DNA of 64,000 bases. It comes from Bosea sp. (in: a-proteobacteria). Its GTDB lineage: Bacteria; Pseudomonadota; Alphaproteobacteria; Rhizobiales; Beijerinckiaceae. Shown here in pieces: positions 1-8,466 of the stretch. The stretch's first letter is position 1. Every line of letters starts with the position of its first letter. Location of the stretch: assembly GCF_023953965.1 (NCBI RefSeq), contig NZ_JAMLIX010000002.1, positions 744,001-808,000 on the forward strand, in the 5' to 3' direction. A program made the position numbers and the translations under genes. The notes under the pieces were generated by a model. It saw only the letters and a program-made list of their open reading frames with translations, ran no database searches and was not told where the DNA came from.

Positions 1-64
1 ACGTCTCGCCCGCGTATCGGAACCGCTGTCATGATGCCGTCGCCGGCATCGGCGACAAGGGAGC

Positions 65-89
65 GGAACCGGGCCGTTCAGCCCGCGTT
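65..89 (+). promoter_or_regulatory. Candidate EcfG (general stress sigma) promoter
   Basis: GGAAC at 65-69 and CGTT at 86-89 are separated by 16 bases. This matches the -35/-10 pattern of the alphaproteobacterial general-stress sigma factor EcfG. The site lies about 90 bases upstream of the GTG start at 179 and points at it. The rest of 1-178 shows no convincing gene; whatever lies to the left is outside the window. Two similar sites occur at 8686-8711 and 15645-15669. The match is seen in the sequence; its activity is inferred. Confidence 0.5.
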
Positions 90-178
90 AACCATGGATG
101 CCGAAGATGGTCGGCGCGGTTTAAGCCTTATGCGGATCGCCGCAGATGGGCTATGATCGCCGGTGAGGGGAGAAAGCC

Positions 179-373
179 GTGGCGTCGCGTCAGTCTGTCT
201 CGCTTGCGGGTATTGCGGGTTTGCAGCGCCGGGCGCGCCTCGCCGGCGAAGCCTTCGGTCACGAGGACGTCATCGGCGTGCCTGCGGCGAGCGATGCTCT
301 GCCGGCCCGCTGGCTCTGGTGGCTGGCGGCCGTGGCGGCCGCGATCGGGCTCGCGATCCTGCGTTTCTCCTGA
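179..373 (+). CDS. Small hypothetical membrane protein (64 aa)
   Basis: This short gene has a GTG start preceded by a purine-rich ribosome binding site (GAGGGGAGAAA, 164-174). The N-terminal half is polar and basic. The C-terminal third (WLWWLAAVAAAIGLAILRF) is one clear transmembrane helix, so it would be a tail-anchored inner-membrane peptide. I do not recognise a family. The EcfG-like promoter at 65-89 suggests stress induction. It is separated from the next gene by 145 bases with no evident structure. The good Shine-Dalgarno and the helix make it more than a chance ORF, but function is unknown. Confidence 0.55.
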   Translation: MASRQSVSLAGIAGLQRRARLAGEAFGHEDVIGVPAASDALPARWLWWLAAVAAAIGLAILRFS

Positions 374-518
374 AAACGACAGCGTCGTAGCGCGGAAATA
401 TCAACCTTTTCGCCTTAAGCCCTGTGGCCGGAGGGGAAAGGCTCATGCGTTCCGGCATCGGTTCTCGCGCGTTCGATCCGAGGGTTGACGGTTCCGCCGG
501 CGGCGGGGCGGCGCCCTG

Positions 519-1898
519 ATGGCCAAGATCGCCGCATTGGGCGCCTATCTCTATCAGGCGCTGCTGGCCTTCGGCCTGCTCATCGCCGTCTCCAACCTGC
601 TGCCGGCCTTGGACTACGCGGCCTATTCGCTGTTCATCGCCGTCGTCCAGTTCGCCGATGCCATCTGTTTCCAGTGGATCCGCGCGGCTTGCAGCCGCTT
701 CTACCCCGGCCCCGACGGCGCAAGCGAACGGGCGCAGCGCGGCGTCATCGTGGCGGAGCTTTCCGGCAGCGCCGTCGTCTGCCTGTTCGCGGCCCTGCTC
801 GCGCCGTTGTTCGGCGCCCCGCTCTGGCTCGGCCTGATCGGCGCCGTCGCCGCCATCCTGCAAGGCGCGGGCGAGCTGCACCTGACCATGCTGCGCTTCC
901 GCCAGCAATTCAGGCTGTTCTCCTGGCTGCAAGGCGCGCGGGCGACGATCATGGCGGCGACGACGATCGGCGGCGCGGCGATCCGGGCCGATCTCGCCTT
1001 CGTGCTCGCGGGCGTGCTCGCGGGCAACCTGATCTATTGCGCTCTGGCCTGGGTGCTCGCCCGCCGCATCCTGCCGCTTTCCGCCGGCTGGAACCGGGCC
1101 ATCGCCCGCGATCACCTGACCTATGGCGGGACCTCGGCGGGCGCCGCGATCGCGAACCTCAGCGTGCCGCTCGGCCTCAAATCCATCCTGATCGGGACGC
1201 TCGGTCCCGCCGCCGCCGGCCCGATGCTGGCGCTCGACCTGTTGCAGCGCCCCTTCGTGATGATCGTCTCGTCGCTTCAGGCCATCCGTTTCCCCGAGCT
1301 GGTGGCGGTGTTCGACCGCGAGGGCGATTCCGAGAGCTTCCGCGCCGAGCTCGGCCGGTTCTATGCGCTGCTGGTCGGCTTTTCCCTGATCGGGGCCGCG
1401 GGGCTGATCGCGGTCCTGGGCCTCGCGACCTGGATCGCCATTCCCGCCGGGCTCCAGCCCGCGTTCCTGCGCACGGCGCCGTTCTTCCTCCTGATGGCGC
1501 TGCTGCGCCCGCTGATCAGCACGCTTCTGCCGACGCCGGCGCATCTCAGGCGGCGCCTGCCCGCCATCATCGGGCTCGCGGTGCTGGATTGCGCCATGAC
1601 CTGCGCGGGCGCGCTGATCGCGGCATGGCTGTTCCCCGGCGCCGACGCGGCCATCGCCGCGGGCGCTGCCACGGGCGCGGGCGCGGCGCTTGCGCTCGGC
1701 ATCGCGCTGATGCACTGGCGCTCCTTCGCCATGCCGTGGCAGCCGGTGGCGCTGCCCGCAGCCGCGCTGGCGCTGTCCTGGCTCAGCGCCGGCTGGTTTT
1801 CGGGCAATCTGCCGGTCGCGACCGGCCTCGCGCTGGCGGCCGTGCTCGCCTTCAGCGCGCGCCCCTTTCTCACCCTCCTGCGCTGGATCGCACGCTGA
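519..1898 (+). CDS. Polysaccharide flippase (Wzx/MATE-type membrane protein)
   Basis: A 459-residue, almost wholly hydrophobic protein with roughly twelve predicted membrane-spanning stretches. Its length and pattern are typical of oligosaccharide/O-antigen flippases, which move undecaprenyl-linked glycans across the inner membrane. The opening (GAYLYQALLAFGLLIAVSN) is characteristic of that superfamily. It is followed after 6 bases by a GT2 and then a GT4 glycosyltransferase on the same strand, which supports a surface-polysaccharide role. The start is ATG without an obvious strong ribosome binding site. The exact glycan cannot be inferred. Confidence 0.8.
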   Translation: MAKIAALGAYLYQALLAFGLLIAVSNLLPALDYAAYSLFIAVVQFADAICFQWIRAACSRFYPGPDGASERAQRGVIVAELSGSAVVCLFAALLAPLFGAPLWLGLIGAVAAILQGAGELHLTMLRFRQQFRLFSWLQGARATIMAATTIGGAAIRADLAFVLAGVLAGNLIYCALAWVLARRILPLSAGWNRAIARDHLTYGGTSAGAAIANLSVPLGLKSILIGTLGPAAAGPMLALDLLQRPFVMIVSSLQAIRFPELVAVFDREGDSESFRAELGRFYALLVGFSLIGAAGLIAVLGLATWIAIPAGLQPAFLRTAPFFLLMALLRPLISTLLPTPAHLRRRLPAIIGLAVLDCAMTCAGALIAAWLFPGADAAIAAGAATGAGAALALGIALMHWRSFAMPWQPVALPAAALALSWLSAGWFSGNLPVATGLALAAVLAFSARPFLTLLRWIAR

Positions 1899-1904
1899 GG
1901 CATC

Positions 1905-2810
1905 ATGACCGAGACCCCTAGTGCCCGACCCTTCGCCATCATCGTCGGCATCGCCACCTCCGGCCGCCGCGAGGTCCTGCGCGACACGCTTGCCCGGATC
2001 GACCGGCAGGAGCGGCGCCCGGACCGCATCCTGATCTGCCCGGCCGCCGAAGGCGACGTCGACTGGGACCACGCGGCCGGGCTTTCCGTCCCGGTCGAGC
2101 GCGTCGACGGCCCGAAGGGGCTGACCGCGCAGCGCAACGCCATCCTCGATGCGGCGGGCGAACCCGACCTCATCGTGTTCTTCGACGACGATTACCTGCC
2201 GGCCGATCGCTTTCTCGCGGAGGCCGAGCGGCTCTTCCGGGACGACCCCGGGATCGTCGCCGCGACCGGGGCGCTCCTGGCCGACGGCATCCGGGGGCCG
2301 GGCATCGACCTGCCGGCGGCGCTCGCCATCCTGGAGAACGACCGGCCGCCCACACAGGGCAGCGCCCTGCCGATCGACGATCTCTACGGCTGCAACATGG
2401 TCTTCCGCTTCGCGACGATCAGGCGGGCCGGCCTGCGCTTCGACGAGAACCTGCCGCTCTATGGCTGGCACGAGGATATCGACTTCTCCGGCCAGCTCCG
2501 GGGGCGGGGCCGGATCGTCCTGGCCTCGGCCTTGCGCGGGGTCCATCGCGGCACCAAGCGCGGCCGCACCTCCGGCCTGCGCTTCGGCTATTCCCAGATC
2601 GCCAACCCGATCTATGTGACGCGCAAGGGCACGGTGCGCTGGTCGCGGACCGTGCGCTTCCTCGTCGGCAATGTCGGCGCCAACCTGCTCGGCAGCCTCA
2701 GGCCGCCAGGGCTGATCGACCGGCGCGGCCGGCTGAAGGGCAACCTGCTGGCGCTGTGGGATCTGGTTCGCGGGCGGCTTGCGCCGCAGCGCGTCCTGAC
2801 GCTCGGCTGA
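1905..2810 (+). CDS. Glycosyltransferase family 2
   Basis: A 301-aa GT-A fold enzyme, predicted to transfer a sugar from a nucleotide sugar to a lipid- or glycan-linked acceptor in the cytoplasm. The N-terminal Rossmann-like strand (FAIIVGIATSGR) leads to an acidic FFDDDYLPADRF motif near residues 92-103, the expected nucleotide-sugar/metal site. A later GWHEDIDFSG motif near residue 185 supplies the usual catalytic ED pair. It follows the flippase by 6 bases and precedes a GT4 enzyme by 11, so the three probably form one transcription unit. Donor and acceptor are unknown. Confidence 0.85.
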   Translation: MTETPSARPFAIIVGIATSGRREVLRDTLARIDRQERRPDRILICPAAEGDVDWDHAAGLSVPVERVDGPKGLTAQRNAILDAAGEPDLIVFFDDDYLPADRFLAEAERLFRDDPGIVAATGALLADGIRGPGIDLPAALAILENDRPPTQGSALPIDDLYGCNMVFRFATIRRAGLRFDENLPLYGWHEDIDFSGQLRGRGRIVLASALRGVHRGTKRGRTSGLRFGYSQIANPIYVTRKGTVRWSRTVRFLVGNVGANLLGSLRPPGLIDRRGRLKGNLLALWDLVRGRLAPQRVLTLG

Positions 2811-2821
2811 GGACAGGGCTG

Positions 2822-4036
2822 ATGCGCGCGGTCATCGTCAGCGATTTCGGCTCGGTCAACGGCGGCGCCGCCAAGGTCGCGATCGAGAGCGCGCGCGGGC
2901 TTGCCGAGGCCGGTGTCGAGATCGTCTTCGCCTGCGCCATCGGCCCGGTTTGCGAGCGGCTCGACCATCCGCTGATCACGGTTGAGCCCTTCGCCGGGGA
3001 GGAGATCTGGCAGGTCGCCGGCAAGGTCGCCGCGGCGCGGCAGGGCATCTGGAACGCGCGGGCCCATGCCTTCCTCAGCGATCTCCTGGCGCGCCAGCCG
3101 CGCCGCGGCACGCTGGTGCATCTGCACCAGTGGACCAAGGCGTTCAGCCCCGCCGCCATCGCCGCCGCCGGCGAAAGCGGGCTGCCGGTCGCGATCACGA
3201 TGCACGATTATTTCTCGTTCTGCCCGGTCGGCGGCTATTTCGATTTCAAGGCCAATGCGCCGTGCCGGCTGAAGCCGATGTCGCCGGCCTGCATCGCGAG
3301 CCACTGCGACCGGGCTTCCTATCTGCACAAGCTCGTCCGGGTCGCGCGGCAATGGCGCTCGGACGAGGCGATGCGCAGGCTTTCGGCGCCGCTCTTCATC
3401 CATGTCAGCGATTTCGCCCGCCGCTTCGCCGAGCCCTTCCTGCCGAAGCAGGCGCGCCATGTCGTGATCGAGAACATGATGGAGGCGCGAAAGCGCCCGC
3501 CCGCCGACGTGGCGGCCAACCGGCACGCGCTCTTCCTCGGGCGCTTCACCCAGGAGAAGGCCGGCGACGTCCTGGCGCGGGCGGCGGCCGAGGCCGGCAT
3601 GCCGGTGCGCTTCGTCGGCGAGGGGCCGCTCGCCGGGGAGATCGCGCGGATCAACCCTGAAGCCGAGATCCGCGGCTGGGTCGCGGCCGAGCGCGTCTTC
3701 GACGAGATCGCTCAGGCGCGCTGCCTGGTGCTGCCCTCGCTCTGGTACGAGCCCGGCCCCCTGGTCGTCGCCGAGGCGCGTTCGCTCGGCGTGCCGGTCG
3801 TGCTGGCGCGCACCACCGGGCCGGCGAGCTGGATCGCCGACGGAGAGGACGGAATCCTGGTCGATGGCGGGGACAGCGCCGGGCTCGCGGCGGCTCTCGC
3901 ACGGTTGCGGGATGATAACCTCGCGGGCACGATGGGCGCTAGCGCCTATCGCCGCTACTGGAGCGATCCGCTGACGACGGACCGGCATGTCGGGCGCACG
4001 CTCGAGAGCTACCGCGACCTCGTCGGCGAAACGTAG
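2822..4036 (+). CDS. Glycosyltransferase family 4
   Basis: A 404-aa GT-B type glycosyltransferase. The ATG at 2822 is chosen because the family N-terminus (MRAVIVSDFGSVNGGAAKV) begins there and GAGGACAGG lies just upstream; a longer in-frame extension would overlap the previous gene. The C-terminal donor domain has GRFTQEKAGDVL and the glycine/glutamate-rich EPGPLVVAEARSLGVPVV stretch that binds the nucleotide sugar in GT4 enzymes. It is the third gene of the flippase-GT2-GT4 unit and is convergent with glnA across a palindromic spacer. The sugar specificity is not apparent. Confidence 0.85.
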   Translation: MRAVIVSDFGSVNGGAAKVAIESARGLAEAGVEIVFACAIGPVCERLDHPLITVEPFAGEEIWQVAGKVAAARQGIWNARAHAFLSDLLARQPRRGTLVHLHQWTKAFSPAAIAAAGESGLPVAITMHDYFSFCPVGGYFDFKANAPCRLKPMSPACIASHCDRASYLHKLVRVARQWRSDEAMRRLSAPLFIHVSDFARRFAEPFLPKQARHVVIENMMEARKRPPADVAANRHALFLGRFTQEKAGDVLARAAAEAGMPVRFVGEGPLAGEIARINPEAEIRGWVAAERVFDEIAQARCLVLPSLWYEPGPLVVAEARSLGVPVVLARTTGPASWIADGEDGILVDGGDSAGLAAALARLRDDNLAGTMGASAYRRYWSDPLTTDRHVGRTLESYRDLVGET

Positions 4037-4049
4037 GCGCGGGCGCGGC

Positions 4050-4156
4050 TCTAGAGCATCGGACCGAAAAGTGGAATCCACTTTTCGGACAAATCCGATG
4101 CTGAAACAAAGAGCTAGATCGCCACTTCGCGCCCGATAGGACGCTCGGCGATCTAG
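4050..4156. repeat. Intergenic palindromes between convergent genes
   Basis: The spacer between the GT4 gene and glnA holds two inverted repeats. In the first, 8-bp arms GCATCGGA (4056-4063) and TCCGATGC (4094-4101) enclose a perfect 12-bp pair (4064-4075 with 4077-4088) around a single base. The second is CTAGATCGCC (4114-4123) with GGCGATCTAG (4147-4156). GC-rich flanks next to CTCTAGA and TCTAGA are also roughly complementary. This looks like a dispersed extragenic palindrome, probably also ending transcription from both sides. Confidence 0.75.
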
Positions 4157-4176
4157 ACCCGCGCCCGGCCTAAGCC

Positions 4177-5586
4177 TCAGTACGAATAATACATCGCGAA
4201 CTCGACCGGGTGCGGCGTCATCTCGAAGCGCGCCACGTCCTGCATCTTGAGCTCGATATAGCTTTCGAGGAAATCGTCGCTGAAGACGCCGCCGACCTTG
4301 AGGAAGGCGTTGTCCTTCTTGAGCGATTCCAGCGCCTCGCGCAGCGAGCCGCAGACGGTCGGGATCTTCTTCAGCTCGCGCGGCGGCAGGTCGTAGAGGT
4401 CCTTGTCCATCGCCGGGCCCGGATCGATCTTGTTGACGATGCCGTCGAGGCCGGCCATCAGCAGGGCCGAGAAGGCGAGATAGGGGTTCGCCATCGGATC
4501 GGGGAAGCGCACCTCGACGCGCTTGGCCTTGGGCGAGGTCGTCCACGGAATGCGGCAGGAGGCCGAGCGGTTGCGCGCCGAATAGGCGAGCAGCACCGGG
4601 GCCTCGTAGCCCGGGACGAGGCGCTTGTAGGAGTTGGTCGAGGGGTTGGTGAAGGCGTTCAGCGCCTTGGCGTGCTTGATGATGCCGCCGATGTACCACA
4701 GGCACTCCTGCGACAGGTCGGCGTATTTGTTGCCGGCGAAGAGCGGCTTGCCGTTCTTCCAGATCGACTGGTGGACGTGCATTCCCGAGCCGTTGTCGCC
4801 ATAGACCGGCTTCGGCATGAAGGTCGCGGTCTTGCCGTAGCTCTGGGCGACGTTGTGGATGCAGTACTTGTAGATCTGGAGCTGGTCGGCGGTGCGCAGA
4901 AGCGTGTCGAATTTCACGCCCAGCTCGTGCTGGGCGGAAGCGACCTCGTGGTGGTGCTTCTCGACCGCGACACCCATCGAGGCCATGGCCGCCAGCATCT
5001 CGCCGCGCATGTCCTGCGCCATGTCCTGCGGCGGCACCGGGAAGTAGCCACCCTTCGTCGCGATGCGGTGGCCGAGATTGCCGCCTTCGTAATCGGTCAT
5101 GCCGTTGGTCGGCAGCTCGGCGGCATCGAGCTTGAAGCCGGTGTTGTACGGGTCCGCGGCGATCTTGACGTCGTCGAAGATGAAGAACTCGGCCTCCGGG
5201 CCGACATAGACGGTGTCGCCGATGCCGGTCGATTTGAGATAGGCCTCGGCCTTCCTGGCGATGCCGCGCGGATCGCGGGTATAGGGCTCGCCGGTGCCGG
5301 GCTCGAGCACGTCGCAGTTGATCACCATGGTCGCGGCCGAGAAGAACGGGTCGATCACCGCGGTGGTCGGGTCCGGCATCAGCAGCATGTCGGATTCGTT
5401 GATGGCCTTCCAGCCGGCGATCGAGGAGCCGTCGAACATCGTGCCCTCGGCGAAGATGTCCTCGTCGATGATGCTGACGTCGAAGGTCCAGTGCTGCCAC
5501 TTGCCGCGCGGATCGGTGAAGCGGAAGTCGACATATTTGACGTCGTTGTCCTTGATCGCCTTGAGGACTTCCTTGGCGCTCTTCAT
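4177..5586 (-). CDS. glnA: Type I glutamine synthetase
   Basis: A 469-aa GlnA of standard length; it makes glutamine from glutamate, ammonia and ATP as a cytoplasmic dodecamer. Visible signatures include the N-terminal FDGSSIAGW loop, the VGPEAEFFIFD metal-ligand segment, the KHHHEVASAQHE region and the adenylylation loop DLYDLPPRE. Tyr398 in that loop is the expected GlnE target. A ribosome binding site (AGAGGA) precedes the ATG. It lies 99 bases downstream of glnB on the same strand, the glnBA operon arrangement usual in this order, so control by PII and NtrBC (encoded at 22638-25219) is expected. Confidence 0.97.
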   Translation of the reverse strand: MKSAKEVLKAIKDNDVKYVDFRFTDPRGKWQHWTFDVSIIDEDIFAEGTMFDGSSIAGWKAINESDMLLMPDPTTAVIDPFFSAATMVINCDVLEPGTGEPYTRDPRGIARKAEAYLKSTGIGDTVYVGPEAEFFIFDDVKIAADPYNTGFKLDAAELPTNGMTDYEGGNLGHRIATKGGYFPVPPQDMAQDMRGEMLAAMASMGVAVEKHHHEVASAQHELGVKFDTLLRTADQLQIYKYCIHNVAQSYGKTATFMPKPVYGDNGSGMHVHQSIWKNGKPLFAGNKYADLSQECLWYIGGIIKHAKALNAFTNPSTNSYKRLVPGYEAPVLLAYSARNRSASCRIPWTTSPKAKRVEVRFPDPMANPYLAFSALLMAGLDGIVNKIDPGPAMDKDLYDLPPRELKKIPTVCGSLREALESLKKDNAFLKVGGVFSDDFLESYIELKMQDVARFEMTPHPVEFAMYYSY

Positions 5587-5685
5587 CTCAGCAATTCCTC
5601 TTGCCAGCAGTTTCTCAGGTCCACGCAGGCCGGCCGGCTTCGATCCGGCCGCGGCCCGTTGTCCGAATGATCGGGGATGAAATGC

Positions 5686-6024
5686 TCAGATCGCGTCCGC
5701 CCCGGTCTCGCCGGTACGGATGCGGATCACCCCCTCGATGCTCGATACAAAAATCTTGCCATCTCCGATCCGGCCGGTCTGGGCGGCCTTCATGATGGCC
5801 TCGATGGCGCGATCCAGCATCTCGTCGGCGAGGACGATCTCGATCTTCACCTTCGGCAGGAAGTCGACGACGTATTCGGCGCCGCGATAGAGCTCGGTAT
5901 GGCCCTTCTGGCGGCCGAAACCCTTGGCCTCGAGAACCGTGATGCCCTGAAGCCCGACCTCCTGAAGCGCCTCCTTCACCTCGTCCAGCTTGAAGGGCTT
6001 GATGATCGCTTCGATCTTCTTCAT
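5686..6024 (-). CDS. glnB: Nitrogen regulatory protein PII
   Basis: A 112-aa trimeric signal protein that senses 2-oxoglutarate, ATP/ADP and, via uridylylation, glutamine. It has the family start MKKIEAIIKPFKLDEVKEAL and the T-loop GHTELYRGAEY, whose Tyr51 is the uridylylation site. The ATP-binding turn GRIGDGKIF is also present. It is upstream of glnA and probably cotranscribed with it. Targets would include the GlnE adenylyltransferase and the NtrB kinase encoded at 22638. The upstream 279 bases (6025-6303, divergent from nnr) hold no promoter I could identify with confidence. Confidence 0.97.
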   Translation of the reverse strand: MKKIEAIIKPFKLDEVKEALQEVGLQGITVLEAKGFGRQKGHTELYRGAEYVVDFLPKVKIEIVLADEMLDRAIEAIMKAAQTGRIGDGKIFVSSIEGVIRIRTGETGADAI

Positions 6025-6303
6025 GCGCCGACCGGCCTCCTCTGGATCTCCTGGTCCGGCGCGGGCCGGATCGCGGCTGAAAGCGCGCCCGGGCGCGGGA
6101 ACGCGACCCGCGCCGTCGAACGGATGCAGCCTTGCCTGTGCTCATAGCATTGGCGCCGGCGCCCCGCCATGCGGCGAAGCCCGGGGGCGCGCCCGCCGGA
6201 AGGGCAATGAACGGCACAAAAGAAAAGCATCTGCCTATTTGTTGACCACAAGCCGCACCGCACCGCAACTTGCGGCGGGCCGGCCCCTGTCCGAAGATGC
6301 GGC

Positions 6304-7860
6304 ATGGACGACTGGAATGCCGAAATGGCGGGCCGGGCGGAGCTCGCCCTGCTGACCACCGGGCAGATGGCGAAGGCCGATCGCGTCGCGATCGCGGCAG
6401 GCACGCCCGGCATCGTGCTGATGGAGCGGGCCGGGCGCGCGGTGGCTGACGCCGTGCTCGCGCGGGCCGGCGCCGGCGGCTCGGTCACGCTGCTGTGCGG
6501 GCCGGGCAACAACGGCGGCGACGGCTTCATTGCGGCCCGCCTCCTGCGCGAGCACGGGATGGCGGTGCGGGTGGTGGCGCCCGGCGGTGCGGACGGCTTT
6601 GCCGGCGATGCCGCGATCGCGCTCGCACGCTGGGCCGGCCCGGTCGAGCCGCCGGGCGCTGCGCCTGCCGATGTCTTTGTCGACGCGCTCTTCGGCGCGG
6701 GCCTGACGCGCCCGCTCGCCGGTGCTTTCGCCGAAGCCGCCGCCATGCTCAACGCCGCCGGCCGCCCCGTCATCGCCGTCGACATGCCGAGCGGGGTATC
6801 GGGCGATACCGGCCGGGCGGAGGGCCTCGCGGTCGAGGCGAGCGAGACGGTGACCTTCTTCCGGCTGAAGCCCGGCCATCTGCTCCAGCCGGGGCGCTCG
6901 CTCTGCGGGCGGGTGACGGTCGCCGATATCGGCATTCCGGTGAGGGCCGCGCTCGCTGCCGTCGGCATGACGGCTTTCCGCAACGATGTCGCGCTCTGGC
7001 GCCGGGCCTGGCCGGAGCACGCGGCCGATACCCACAAGTTCAGGCGCGGTGCGCTCGCCGTGCTCGCCGGCGGTGTCTCGGGGGTCGGGGCGCCGCGGCT
7101 CGGCGCACGAGCGGCGCTGCGGGCGGGCGCAGGCCTTGCGACCCTGCTCTGCGAGCCCGAGGCTCTGCCCGCGCACGCCGCGCGCGGGCCGGACGCGTTG
7201 ATGCAGCAGGCCGTGGCCGATGCCGGCGCGCTCGCGGCGTTCCTCGAGGATCGCCGGATTTCGGCCGTCCTCGCCGGTCCCGCGCTGGGGCTTGGCCGGC
7301 GCGCGGGCGATCTGGTCCGGGCAGTGATCGCGGACGACCGGCCCGCGGTGCTCGACGCCGATGCGCTGACCCTCATCGCCGGATGGCCCGATGGCGGCGT
7401 GCGGAGCCTGCGCGGTCGCAGGCCTGAAACCGTGCTGACGCCGCATGCGGGCGAATTCCAGCGGCTGTTCGGGAACGAGCCCGGCATCGCCGCCGAGCCT
7501 TCGAAGCTCGAGCGCGCCCGCAGGGCCGCGGCTTTGTCCGGCGCCGTCGTCGTCGACAAGGGGCCCGACACCGTCGTCGCCGCGCCGGACGGACGCGCCG
7601 CCATCAACGCCACGGGGACGGCTGCGCTCGCGACGGCAGGCTCCGGAGACGTGCTGGCGGGGCTGATCGCGGGCCTCCTGGCCCAGGGCATGCCCGCCTT
7701 CGAGGCGGCCTGCGCGGCCGTCTGGCTGCATGGCCTGGCCGGCGAAAGGCTCGGAATGGGGCTGATCGCCGACGATCTGCCCGAGGCCGTCCCGCCGCTG
7801 CTGCGAGACGTCCTCGCGCTCCGATGCGACGCGGATCGGAAAAGGCCCGCCCCGTTTTGA
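6304..7860 (+). CDS. nnr: Bifunctional NAD(P)H-hydrate epimerase / ADP-dependent dehydratase
   Basis: A 518-aa NAD(P)HX repair enzyme. The N-terminal YjeF/NnrE domain (about residues 1-215) has LCGPGNNGGDGFIAARLL and the VDMPSGVSGDTG motif; it epimerises damaged (R)-NAD(P)HX. The C-terminal NnrD kinase-like domain (about 225-518) has LTPHAGEFQRLFG and GSGDVLAGLIAGLLAQGM; it dehydrates (S)-NAD(P)HX using ADP. The length matches the fused bacterial form. The start is the ATG at 6304; a second in-frame ATG at 6325 is possible. It is divergent from glnB and convergent with the PRC-barrel gene, whose terminator overlaps its last codons. Confidence 0.93.
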   Translation: MDDWNAEMAGRAELALLTTGQMAKADRVAIAAGTPGIVLMERAGRAVADAVLARAGAGGSVTLLCGPGNNGGDGFIAARLLREHGMAVRVVAPGGADGFAGDAAIALARWAGPVEPPGAAPADVFVDALFGAGLTRPLAGAFAEAAAMLNAAGRPVIAVDMPSGVSGDTGRAEGLAVEASETVTFFRLKPGHLLQPGRSLCGRVTVADIGIPVRAALAAVGMTAFRNDVALWRRAWPEHAADTHKFRRGALAVLAGGVSGVGAPRLGARAALRAGAGLATLLCEPEALPAHAARGPDALMQQAVADAGALAAFLEDRRISAVLAGPALGLGRRAGDLVRAVIADDRPAVLDADALTLIAGWPDGGVRSLRGRRPETVLTPHAGEFQRLFGNEPGIAAEPSKLERARRAAALSGAVVVDKGPDTVVAAPDGRAAINATGTAALATAGSGDVLAGLIAGLLAQGMPAFEAACAAVWLHGLAGERLGMGLIADDLPEAVPPLLRDVLALRCDADRKRPAPF

Positions 7861-7872
7861 CGGGGCGGGCCT
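7840..7872 (-). terminator. Rho-independent terminator of the PRC-barrel gene
   Basis: A perfect 12-bp stem pairs 7843-7854 with 7861-7872 around a 6-base loop (TTTTGA on the plus strand). Read on the minus strand it is followed by TTTT, so it fits termination of the gene ending at 7906. The loop contains the stop codon of nnr (7858-7860), so the hairpin is shared by both transcripts' ends. Confidence 0.75.
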
Positions 7873-7905
7873 GCCGGGCGACCCGGCCCTGGCGGTCGAT
7901 GACCG

Positions 7906-8466
7906 TCAGGTGCCGGAATAGGTCACGCCCGGCGCGGCCTTGAGCTGGTCCCGGGTGAGCGTGATCTTGCCGTGATCGGGATACATGGCGGGCGCCCGCT
8001 GAGCCGTCGCCGCCGGCGCGGAGGTCATGCCGCCGCCCGAGGCGGTGCCGGTCGCGGTCGGTGCGGCCGGGGCCGGAGCGGACGCAGCCATCGGCTGATC
8101 GCTCCAGTTCACCTGGTCGAACGGAACCGCGACATCCTTCGAGCCGATGCCGAGGAAGCCGCCGACGCCGATCGTGACCATCTCGACCTTGCCGGACTTG
8201 TCGACGATCACCTCGGTGACGTCGCCGACCTTCTTGTCGTCGGGGCCGTAGATGTCGACGCCGATCAGCTTGCTCGTGCGCCACTTGCCCTGTCCGGCCA
8301 GATTGGTTTCGCCTGCCGTGCTCGACGGCGTGGTGACCGGCTGCGTGGCCGCCGGCGCGGCCGGTGCCGGGGCTGTCGGTGCCGGCGCGCTGGTCTGGGC
8401 CACCGCGGCCGTGGCGAAAAGTGCGGCGCCGACGGTGGAAAGCATGAAACGATGGTGCCTGATCAT
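7906..8466 (-). CDS. PRC-barrel domain exported protein
   Basis: A 186-aa protein with a signal peptide (MIRHHRFMLSTVGAALFATA, cleavage near VAQ) and then a Pro/Ala/Thr-rich linker. A PRC-barrel segment follows at roughly residues 60-130, with WRTSKLIGVDIYGPDDKKVG, VTEVIVDKSGKV and DVAVPFDQVNW. A second Ala-rich linker and a short conserved tail end it. The ATG at 8466 is chosen because AGGAG sits 8 bases upstream and the signal peptide starts there. PRC-barrel proteins of this exported type are common in Hyphomicrobiales and often stress-linked; the molecular role is unknown. A candidate EcfG promoter lies upstream at 8686-8711. Confidence 0.85.
   Translation of the reverse strand: MIRHHRFMLSTVGAALFATAAVAQTSAPAPTAPAPAAPAATQPVTTPSSTAGETNLAGQGKWRTSKLIGVDIYGPDDKKVGDVTEVIVDKSGKVEMVTIGVGGFLGIGSKDVAVPFDQVNWSDQPMAASAPAPAAPTATGTASGGGMTSAPAATAQRAPAMYPDHGKITLTRDQLKAAPGVTYSGT

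Noticed and set aside
270..2546. 758-codon minus-strand open frame opposite the polysaccharide genes
   Set aside because: Low-complexity Arg/Ala/Gly/Asp-rich translation with no domain; it is the antisense shadow of GC-rich coding DNA.
5587..5605. Sigma-54-like TGGCAAGAGGAATTGC upstream of glnA on the minus strand
   Set aside because: The GG-to-GC spacing is one base too long, and the sequence overlaps the ribosome binding site, too close to the ATG to be a promoter.
6025..6303. Sigma-54 (-24/-12) or NtrC site upstream of glnB
   Set aside because: Expected from biology, but I found no element with correct GG-N10-GC spacing and a TTGC, and no NtrC-box palindrome.
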